From NCBI GenBank assembly GCA_947174035.1, contig CAMWHH010000030.1, positions 1-7,367 on the forward strand: DNA of 7,367 nt. Reading direction: 5' to 3'. The translations under genes were made by a program, and so were the position numbers. The notes under the pieces were generated by a model. The model had not been told where the DNA came from. It saw only the letters and a program-made list of their open reading frames with translations, and searched no databases. The stretch comes from an uncultured Mycoplasma sp. (GTDB lineage Bacteria > Bacillota_I > Bacilli_A > Mycoplasmatales > Mycoplasmoidaceae). Shown here in pieces: positions 1 to 6,539 of this stretch (position 1 is the stretch's first letter; each line of letters begins with the position of its first letter).

Positions 1-43
1 GTTTTTTAGAGTGTAAAAAATATGAATAATAGAATATTTAGTG

Positions 44-66
44 AGAATATACTCATTTTATATTCT
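44..66. promoter_or_regulatory. Inverted repeat upstream of the transporter gene, candidate operator
   Basis: Two perfect 8-base arms, AGAATATA at 44-51 and TATATTCT at 59-66, are separated by 7 bases. A third copy of the half-site, AGAATATT, lies at 31-38. The right arm abuts a possible -10 box, TATAAA at 67-72, so a bound repressor would cover the region where RNA polymerase contacts the -35 and spacer. No good -35 match is visible. RpiR-family regulators commonly bind inverted repeats near the promoters they control, and one is encoded about 2.9 kb downstream, which makes this a plausible site. In DNA this AT-rich an 8+8 repeat can arise by chance, and I see no clear copy in front of nanE. 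The T-run at 2-7 may be the tail of a terminator for a gene outside the window. Confidence 0.35.
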
Positions 67-93
67 TATAAAAAATAAATTTAAGGAGGAAAA

Positions 94-2307
94 ATGACTG
101 ATCAAGATTTGGTGAAATTAGGTTTAGATCCAAATAATATGAAACACTTTGAATTTTCTCCACTTAATTGAGTTGTTATTGCTCTTTATTTGGGAGGGAT
201 TCTTGTAATGGGTTTGTTTTTTCAATTTCAAAGAAAAAAACACAATCTCCAATCAAGTTCTCAAGAGTATTTCAAAGCTAGTGGATCTGTTCCTGGGTGA
301 GCGGTAGGATTAAGTGTCTTTGCAACATCATTATCTGCAATTACTTTTATTTCGGTTCCAGAAACTACTTTTACATCTGACTGAGCTGTAGTAATTGGTG
401 CAATGATTATTCCTTGTTGTGCTCCTTTTATAATTAGATATATAATACCTTTTTATAGACAATTACAATCAAGCACAGCATATGGTTACTTAGAAAAAAG
501 ATACAATCACGCTTGCCAAATGCTTGTAAGTATTTTTTATATTTTTTATCACACTATCAGAGTTGGTGTGGTTACTTATTTACCAACTATTGTTATAAGT
601 TCTGTTTTACCAGAAGCTAATCCTTATTTAATCGCCTTCATAATTGCTGCAATTGCTGTATTTAGTGCAGTTTGAGGTGGTACAAAAGGGGTTATTTGAG
701 CTGACGTTGTACAAGCTATATTTTTAACAGCTGGTATTTTAGTACTTTGTTTTTTTGGAATGGGAATCATTGGTGGTATTCCAAATGCTGAGAATTCAAA
801 TGTTAATGGAATAAATGCTGGGGAAAATAGTTTTGCTACAACAGCAAATTTTGCTTTTGATTCAGGAAAATATTTTGCTGCGAATAAATGAGTGATATCT
901 TTTAGTCAAGTTGGTATTCCACTTATTTTAATGACATACTTAGTTAGTGTTTTATACTCAATGGTTTGTGGACATGACATTGTTCAAAGATATCAATCAT
1001 CAAAAAGATTATCTGAAACTAAAAAAGCAATCTACTTAAACTCTTGTATGTTTTTATTATCTTTCTTCTTGTTCTATGGTTTTGGAACAATTATTTATCA
1101 AATATTCACTTCACCTTATTCATTAGGTTCTGCTAGTGGATTTGGGGTCGCCTATTTCCCTGATGCGAATAATATGCCAATATTACCAAATACGGCTGAA
1201 GGTGTTGCACAATTACCTTTTACAAAAGATGGATGAACTAGTCCACAAGGTATAATTTCTAACTTTGATAACTTTGAGAGTGTTAACAATGAATTCATTA
1301 GTCAAATAAAAATTAATGGTCATAGCTATGGATTAATTAAAACTACAGCAACAGTACCATACTTTATGGTTACAACTTTACCGATTGGTGTAAGTGGTAT
1401 AGTTATTGCTGCTGTAATGGCTGCTGCACAAGGTACAAATGGTGCTGGAATGACATCAGGAGCTGAAGTTTTTGTTAAAGATATTTTATTACCTCACAAA
1501 CCAAACCTTTCTGAAAAATCACAAGTTGTATGAGGAAAAATCGTTTCTTTATCTATGGGAATTATAGGATATGGTTTTACAGCTATTTTAATTGCTGGTC
1601 AAGTAAATCAAGTATATATATTCTTTAACTCTTTACAAGGTAGTTTTGGTGCACCAGTGTTAGCTGCATTCTTAATGGGTATGTTTGGAACATACATCAA
1701 GAAAAACTCAATGACATGAGCACTTTATTTAGGACATGTTTTTGCAATCGTCATATTTATTTTTGGTGATGGTACAATTGCTAAATGAATAGGTTGAAAT
1801 AACGATACATCATATTATAGTAGTCAATGAGATGGACCATTTACTTTTGCATTTGTGGTGCTCTTTGCATGGATTTATCAATTCTTTGAAAATCTATACA
1901 AATACAAAAATGGATTCTTTGTCGACAAAAAAGTTATTGAACAATTTGAAAATTATTCATGAGCATATATGTCAAAAGAAAGTTATTTAATTTCAGAAGT
2001 TGAATGATCTGTAAGTATGGATGAAAAAGCATATGCAAAATATGTTAAATCCCATTATGCAGATAAAAAGAATAGTAAAGATCCTTTAGAACTTGAAAAA
2101 CATTTATCTTCTTATAAAGAATTCTTACAATTGACAAGTTATGAGAGATATGTAATGAATAGATCAAGCTGTAATAAATGAAGAACTTTAATTTTCAAAA
2201 AACCAATTCTTGAAGAAAATGAGTTTAAAAAATATCGTCTTGATTATTTAACACGTGAATTAAACCGTGGAAATATTAGTCAAGAATATATGAAGGTATT
2301 TAAATAA
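94..2307 (+). CDS. Sodium:solute symporter (SSS/SLC5) family permease, probable sialic acid transporter
   Basis: This 737-residue multi-pass membrane protein starts at an ATG 3 bases after a strong Shine-Dalgarno, AAGGAGGA (83-90). It needs code 4: it has 15 in-frame TGA (Trp) codons and one TGG. Family marks are the first core helix (around 69-90, with A77 and L80 where the Na2 site uses backbone carbonyls), the signature GGTKGVIWADVVQ (195-207, with D204 where many SSS proteins have the Na3-site Asp and A203 in place of the usual Thr), IVQRYQSS (about residues 299-306), and the helix with AAVMAAAQGT (439-448). In the last, the first Na2 Ser is replaced by G447 while T448 keeps the hydroxyl. 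About 13 hydrophobic helices end near residue 605. A hydrophilic tail of about 125 residues follows, probably cytoplasmic. SSS proteins import sugars, amino acids and vitamins, and some (SiaT) import sialic acid. The substrate here is inferred from nanE downstream. The next gene starts 1 base after the stop, so the pair is co-transcribed. Confidence 0.9.
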
Positions 2308-2308
2308 A

Positions 2309-2809
2309 ATGAAACAAAAAACTAAGAAAAATTTAGAAAAAATAACATCAAATAATTATTACAGCGATAATGAAAAAATTTTAAGAAAAATTGGAACAAA
2401 TATCTTTTTTTACTGTGGATTTTTTCTGTCTGGTTTTATTCTAATTATTGTTGCAGCAATCTTGCTACACAAAGGATATTCTTATCCAGAAGGTGATTTT
2501 AGAAATTTTGCTACAGCAAGTTCTGCATTAGTACTATCAAATGCATCTATTTCATTATTTGTGGTTGGAGCTTTATTTATAGTTTTTCCAATCATCATTA
2601 ACCTTTATGTTATAGATAAAATTGAAAAAGTAGAAATGCTTAAAAATAATGTCTCTAAAAATGTTTATTATTTATTAGTTATGGGAATCATTTTTCAAAT
2701 AACAACATTTATTGGAATGATTTTGCTTTACAAAGAATTAAAAAGAATTTACATTGAAAGATTGCATAGTAGTGATGTAAATGAACAATCTTCAAAAAAA
2801 GAAAAATAA
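2309..2809 (+). CDS. Small three-helix membrane protein of unknown function, coupled to the transporter gene
   Basis: I do not recognise this 166-residue protein. Its ATG lies one base after the transporter's TAA and it has no Shine-Dalgarno of its own beyond the A-rich end of that gene, so translation is probably coupled. The N-terminus is basic and polar (1-28). Three strongly hydrophobic segments follow at about 31-54, 79-103 and 119-141, and the tail is charged and Ser/Lys-rich (142-166). There is no signal-peptide cleavage site, lipobox or known enzymatic motif. It contains no tryptophan, so no TGA codons. A terminator 42 bases downstream makes it the last gene of the transporter unit. 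That position suggests a partner, chaperone or modulator of the symporter, but this is inference; a general mollicute membrane protein that happens to sit here is equally possible. The gene itself is convincing because of its length, membrane pattern and exact junction with the upstream gene. Confidence 0.8.
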   Translation: MKQKTKKNLEKITSNNYYSDNEKILRKIGTNIFFYCGFFLSGFILIIVAAILLHKGYSYPEGDFRNFATASSALVLSNASISLFVVGALFIVFPIIINLYVIDKIEKVEMLKNNVSKNVYYLLVMGIIFQITTFIGMILLYKELKRIYIERLHSSDVNEQSSKKEK

Positions 2810-2850
2810 AAATTTCATACAATAATAATTTTTTTAATAAAATTCAAAAT

Positions 2851-2887
2851 AAATAGGTAATTTATCTTTTAAGTTACCTATTTTTTT
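2851..2887 (+). terminator. Rho-independent terminator after the transporter unit
   Basis: A 10-bp perfect stem, AAATAGGTAA (2851-2860) with TTACCTATTT (2874-2883), is extended inward by a G-T and two A-T pairs around a loop of about 7 bases. It runs directly into a T tract (2881-2887). It lies 42 bases after the stop of the small membrane protein and separates the transporter unit from the regulator gene. Confidence 0.85.
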
Positions 2888-2996
2888 ACAGTTAATTTAA
2901 ATAAAAATATTTTTGCTAAAAAAGTTATAAATATTAAAATTTTTTGTTATTTTTTAGTTAGATTATATTTAATTGTTTTTGTTAAGTAAGGGTAAA
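2888..2996 (+). promoter_or_regulatory. Leader of the regulator gene, candidate promoter
   Basis: This noncoding stretch between a terminator and the next ATG must hold a promoter if the terminator is efficient. The best -10 candidate is TATATT at 2964-2969 (within GATTATATTT), with poor -35 candidates in the T-rich tract around 2941-2949. A second possible -10, TATAAA, sits near 2927. A 12-base A/T palindrome at 2903-2914 might be an operator, but its composition gives it little weight. A weak Shine-Dalgarno (AAGTAAGGG, ending at 2992) precedes the ATG at 2997. Confidence 0.35.
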
Positions 2997-3836
2997 ATGA
3001 AAGAAAGAAAATTTGAAATTTTTGAAATATCAAAATATGAAAATTTAAAAGAAATGGAAAAAGAATTGCTGGGTTTTATAAATGAAAACCCATATGCACT
3101 TTTGGACAATGATATTATTACTGCTTCTAAAATTCTTTATTCTAGTAAATCAAATATATCTAGACTTTCAAAAAAAATAGGTTTTAAGCATTTAATTGAT
3201 ATGAAGCTTTATATGCAAGCAACAATAGCTTTACATGAACTTTATGATGTTAAAAAAGAAAACGATACAGAAAGTCGCATAAGCAATTTAAAAGCATATA
3301 ATATTTATGCAATTAATGAAACATTAACAAATATTGAAATCAAAACAATTAAAGATATTGCTAAAGATATAAAGTTATCTAACCGAGTTTTTTGTTTTGG
3401 AATTGGAAGCTCCTTTTTGCCAGCATACGAACTATCATCTAATTTAATGAAACTTGGAATTAATTGTACATCAACAACAGATATTCATAATTTACTGTTG
3501 GCTTTATCTCACTCTAAGTGAAAAGATTTTTTAATTATATTTTCTAAATCAGGCAAAGGAAAAGAAATTACATTTTTATTAAAAGTTTGTGAAAATTTAA
3601 AAATTGATGTAGCAATTATCACAACAAACCAAGAAAATCTAAAAGTAAAATATAAGATTTTAATGTCTGATTTAGATAAGCACAAAAGAATTATTGCAAC
3701 ATCATCAAAAATTTGCATGTTAGCAATTTGTGATGTGATTTACTATGAACTTTATTCAGCAGATGAATATGCTGATAAAAGTTTGAGCATTGGAATTGAC
3801 TTATTAGAGTGATGAAAAAGATTTTCATCTGATTAA
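2997..3836 (+). CDS. RpiR-family transcriptional regulator (HTH plus SIS domain), probable controller of the nan genes
   Basis: This 279-residue regulator is probably cytoplasmic. Residues about 1-80 form the RpiR-type helix-turn-helix domain; the stretch around 42-73, including SSKSNISRLSKKIGFK, matches the usual pattern in which a Ser-rich turn is followed by S-R-xx-K-K-x-G-F. Residues about 110-250 form a SIS phosphosugar-binding fold, with GIGSS at 135-139 and the second loop FSKSGKGKE at 182-190, where the usual SGxT threonine is Gly. Three tryptophans are TGA-coded (W175, W272, W273), two of them adjacent near the C-terminus; reading through them is required for the full SIS domain. ATG 2997 is preferred over an in-frame TTG at 2973 because the weak Shine-Dalgarno ends 4 bases before the ATG. 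Family members sense sugar phosphates such as ManNAc-6-P, MurNAc-6-P or GlcN-6-P, as repressor or activator. Its place between a sugar transporter and nanE suggests ManNAc-6-P or a related effector, but ligand and sign are not shown. It is flanked by terminators on both sides, so it is transcribed alone. Confidence 0.9.
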
Positions 3837-3844
3837 AATTAAAC

Positions 3845-3886
3845 AAAATAACAAATTGAGAATATTTCCCAATTTGTTATTTTTTT
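3845..3886 (+). terminator. Strong rho-independent terminator after the regulator gene
   Basis: A 14-bp perfect stem pairs AAAATAACAAATTG (3845-3858) with CAATTTGTTATTTT (3870-3883). Inside the loop, after an A-C mismatch, GAA and TTC (3860-3862 and 3866-3868) can pair around TAT. The stem runs into a T tract ending at 3886. It starts 8 bases after the regulator's stop. The arms are A-rich on the left, so it might also stop transcription from the other side, but no minus-strand gene is visible here. Confidence 0.9.
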
Positions 3887-3931
3887 CTATTATAGTTTTT
3901 GTTTTAGTCCTTTAAAAAATAAAATTAATAT
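3887..3931 (+). promoter_or_regulatory. Candidate promoter of the nanE-kelch-hydrolase-kinase unit
   Basis: This 45-base gap follows a strong terminator, so the third unit's promoter should lie here. Two readings are possible. One uses TATTAT (3888-3893) as -10, giving an ordinary leader. The other uses TTTTTG (3896-3901) as -35 and TAAAAT (3920-3925) as -10, spaced 18 bases; this would start the mRNA at or very near the ATG at 3932. The second reading fits the lack of any Shine-Dalgarno before that ATG. Neither can be proven from sequence alone. Confidence 0.4.
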
Positions 3932-4633
3932 ATGTGTAGGGAGAAAAATTTAAAAAAAATTAAAGGTAATTTAATTGTTTCATGTCAAGCGGTTGGCAAT
4001 GAACCATTAAATAATCCAATTGCAATTCAGTTAGTAGCAAAAGCATGTTTAGAAGGTGGTGCAAAGGTATTGCGATTAAGCCAATATGATCATATTAAAT
4101 CAATAAAATCTATTAGTGGTAACACACCAATAATTGGGTTAATAAAGCGTGAATTTAAAAATAGTGAAGTTATTATTACACCATCAATTGAAGATGTTAA
4201 AAAATTGATTGATTTAGAAGTTGATTGTATTGCGATGGATGCAACTTTAAGAAAAAGACCAAAAGAAACTTTACAAGAATTAGTTAATTATTGTAAAGAA
4301 AATGCACCAAACATTTTATTAATGGCGGATTGTTCTAATCTGGAAGATATAGAAAATGCAGAAAAATTGGGCTTTGATTTAATTGGAACAACTTTAAGAG
4401 GTTACACAAAACAAACTTTAGGTAAATCAAATATAGAAAATAATTATGCATTTATTAAAGAAGTTATGAAAAAAATTAAAGTACCACTGATAGCAGAAGG
4501 AGGAATTTGAGAACCTTATCAAGTAAAAGATTTATTAGATATAGGTTGCTTTGCGGTTGTGGTTGGAAGTGCAATAACTAGACCAAAAGAAATAACAAAA
4601 TATTTTTTAAATGGAATTAATCACAAAAAATAA
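3932..4633 (+). CDS. nanE: N-acetylmannosamine-6-phosphate 2-epimerase (NanE)
   Basis: NanE converts ManNAc-6-P to GlcNAc-6-P in the cytoplasm, joining sialic acid breakdown to amino sugar metabolism. The 233-residue length is normal for this TIM-barrel family. Diagnostic motifs appear in order: [13 protein letters not shown] (14-26), IIGLIKREF (67-75) with the probable catalytic Lys72, MDATLRKRP (102-110), LLMADCSN in the middle, [21 protein letters not shown] (185-193) with the probable catalytic Glu189, and [10 protein letters not shown] near the C-terminus for phosphate binding. W193 is TGA-coded; stopping there would remove the phosphate-binding end. The start is uncertain: ATG 3932 has no Shine-Dalgarno upstream, while a good one (TAGGGAG, 3937-3943) lies just inside the frame with no canonical in-frame start after it. 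Some homologues begin only a few residues before the LIVSCQA motif, so a shorter form is possible. Its presence identifies the locus as sialic acid or ManNAc catabolism. A 69-base gap separates it from the kelch gene. Confidence 0.95.
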
Positions 4634-4702
4634 GATTAGTTTTAAAATTATTTTTTATTTTGATTTTTATATAACAAAAAATAAAATATGTAGGTGAAAA
4701 AA

Positions 4703-5758
4703 ATGAAATTTGAAAAATTAGAAAAATTACCAAATGATGGTTTTTATACAGCAGCTTCTTTATATGGAGTTATTAAAAATAAAATATTAATTGGTGGAGG
4801 TAGTGGATTTACAGTTCCATTAGCAGAAGGGGGTGCAAAACACCTAAGCAATTCCATCAGATTAGTTGAAAATTCAGAAAAAAATTGAATTATAAAAAAT
4901 GAAGTAAAGGTTATGCACAAAAATTTAGAATACAAGTTTTGTAATGGTTTTAGTGCATTAATAAATGACTGTATTTACTATTTTGGTGGATTAAAAATAG
5001 AAGGTAATGGACAAATACAAGATTCAAGTGATATATTAAAAGTTTGAATAAAAGACGGAAAAATTGAATACAAATTATATGAAAACATTTTGCCTTATAA
5101 AGGTGAAGTGACAGGTACAACTTATGTTGATAATAAAGTTTTTATTATTTGTAAAAACGAATGTTTTTTAACAAAAATAACTATTGGTTCTAATGATAAT
5201 TTTGAAACAAAAAAATTAGAAACAAAAGATTTAATAGTAAATGGAGGTATTCCTTGCTTTACTAATGGATTAATTTATATAATTGGTGGATATATTCCTT
5301 TTGCAAAGGATGATAAAAACTCAAATAAATTTTTAGAAAATCAGTTAATAAAATTTGATGGTAATTCTTTTGTAAAAGAAGAAATAAAAAACATTGAAAA
5401 AGATCCTTGTGTTTTTTTAGGAGGATCAGTACTGGCTGTTGGCAACAAAATCTTGATAGTTGGTGGTGTTAATAAAAAATGTTTTCAAGAAGCTATTCAC
5501 AATTTATCAACTTTAAAAGACAATGAATTAGCAAATTATAAAAAAACATATTTCAACAATTCAGTTGAATGATTTAACTTTAATAAAAAATTACTTTCTT
5601 TAGATTTAGAAACTAAAAAACTTCATGATATAGGAGAGTTTGATGTAGGGTTTGCAGGTAATCCATCTTTTATAAAGATTGGTAATAAATACTTCATTTT
5701 AACATCAGAAATAAAAGCAGGTGTTAGATTAGAAAATCCTATTAAATTTCAGTTGTAG
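4703..5758 (+). CDS. Kelch-repeat protein of the cyclically permuted mutarotase / NanM type, probable N-acetylneuraminate epimerase
   Basis: This 351-residue protein is predicted to be a six-bladed beta-propeller. Kelch-like beta-strand-plus-GG units occur at residues 29-33, 92-96, 191-196 and 250-255. Family-specific pieces are the N-terminal GGGSGFTVPLAEGGAKH (31-47), LIVGGVNKKCFQEAI (251-265), FNFNKKLLSLDLET (291-304) and the C-terminal SEIKAGVR (335-342). These correspond to the GGVNKxxFxxA and GEIKxGxR landmarks of the permuted mutarotase family. NanM speeds conversion of alpha- to beta-Neu5Ac; in Escherichia coli it is periplasmic. This protein has no signal peptide, so it should act in the cytoplasm. 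Three TGA-coded tryptophans (W62, W115, W290) lie within it. ATG 4703 is preferred over an in-frame GTG at 4694 because TAGGTGA (4691-4697) is a well-spaced Shine-Dalgarno for the ATG and overlaps the GTG. The hydrolase gene starts 3 bases after the stop. Activity on sialic acid is inferred from family and neighbours. Confidence 0.85.
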
Positions 5759-5761
5759 ATT

Positions 5762-6532
5762 ATGTATTTAGATTTTTGTAATGAAAAAATTTATTATAGC
5801 TATGAAAACAATACAAAACCTGTTGTTGTTTTCATCCATGGACTAGGTGGGAAGGCTATTTTTGGGGAAGATTTTAAAAAATTTAACAATAGAAATTATC
5901 AATTACTTTGCTTTGATTTAGTTGGAAGAGGAAATTCTTCTTATAATCAAAGCCTTTCTTTAGAATTGTGGATTAAAAATATAGAAACAGTTTTAGAAAA
6001 ATTAAAAGTTAATAATTTTTATGTTTTAGCACATTCTTTTGGGTGCTACCTAACAGCAAACTTATTGTTAAATAAAAAATTTAATATTAAAAATAGTTTG
6101 TTAATAACACCATACAATCCTTTTGTTCAACCTTCATCAAATTTTAGACAAAAAATTTTAAAGATTTATCCAGATGAAATTAGCGAAGAAGAATCTGAAA
6201 AAAATTTACTAAATTTTTATGATAAAGCAGATAAAAAAATAACAGAAGAATTTGATATTTTTAATTTTGATATTTATAAAAAAGATTTAAAAATAATGAA
6301 AAAATTTACTAGTCAAATTTTTCATGATGTAAATATGAAAAATGATTATGAAAAATCTAATAATTATGAAATTGTAGCAGCTGATAATGATTTAGTTGTT
6401 CCATATGATTCTGTACAAAAACTTGCAGATTTTAAAAATAAAAAAGCTTTTGTTTTTAGAGGTGGTCATGACATTATAATTACACATGCTAAAGAAATTA
6501 ATGATTTAATTAATGAAATGGTAACTAAATAA
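5762..6532 (+). CDS. Alpha/beta-hydrolase fold protein, unknown ester or amide substrate
   Basis: This 256-residue soluble enzyme has no signal peptide or membrane segment. All alpha/beta-hydrolase landmarks are present: the oxyanion-hole motif FIHGLGG (24-30), the strand and turn CFDLVGRGNSS (50-60), the nucleophile elbow AHSFG with Ser92 (90-94), the probable acid Asp210 in AADNDLVVP (206-214), and the catalytic His236 in FRGGHD (232-237). A Lys/Asp/Glu-rich cap lies at about 140-200. Family members include esterases, lipases, lactonases and amidases, and the fold alone does not give the substrate. It sits 3 bases after the kelch gene and 7 before the kinase, without a clear Shine-Dalgarno, so it belongs to the same transcript. 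A role in trimming O-acetyl groups from sialic acids would fit, but known bacterial sialate O-acetylesterases such as NanS are of a different (SGNH) fold, so this is only a hypothesis. Its single Trp (W70) is a TGG codon, one of two in the window. Confidence 0.85.
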   Translation: MYLDFCNEKIYYSYENNTKPVVVFIHGLGGKAIFGEDFKKFNNRNYQLLCFDLVGRGNSSYNQSLSLELWIKNIETVLEKLKVNNFYVLAHSFGCYLTANLLLNKKFNIKNSLLITPYNPFVQPSSNFRQKILKIYPDEISEEESEKNLLNFYDKADKKITEEFDIFNFDIYKKDLKIMKKFTSQIFHDVNMKNDYEKSNNYEIVAADNDLVVPYDSVQKLADFKNKKAFVFRGGHDIIITHAKEINDLINEMVTK

Positions 6533-6539
6533 AAATAGT

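Noticed and set aside
403..1236. Two apparent separate short genes, beginning at ATG 403 and ATG 892, inside the symporter region
   Set aside because: They are pieces of one 737-codon frame interrupted only by TGA codons that encode tryptophan. The SSS motifs run continuously across them and the strong Shine-Dalgarno is at 83-90.
2903..2914. Perfect 12-base palindrome of A and T only
   Set aside because: It is easily produced by chance in DNA of this composition, and no second copy or link to a promoter is convincing.
2973..2996. TTG at 2973 as the regulator's start
   Set aside because: It would add eight residues with no Shine-Dalgarno before it, whereas ATG 2997 follows a weak but well-placed one.
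3509..3718. Minus-strand open frame of 69 codons
   Set aside because: It lies entirely antisense to the SIS domain of the regulator, has no ribosome binding site of note and resembles no protein.
4648..4684. Possible hairpin between TTATTTTTT and AAAAAATAA in the nanE-kelch gap, as a terminator or leader switch
   Set aside because: The pairing is purely A-T, the loop is long (19 bases) and no T tract follows the stem, so it is unlikely to stop transcription.
4744..4935. Minus-strand open frame of 63 codons
   Set aside because: It is antisense to the conserved N-terminal blade of the kelch gene; its composition is explained by the coding strand.
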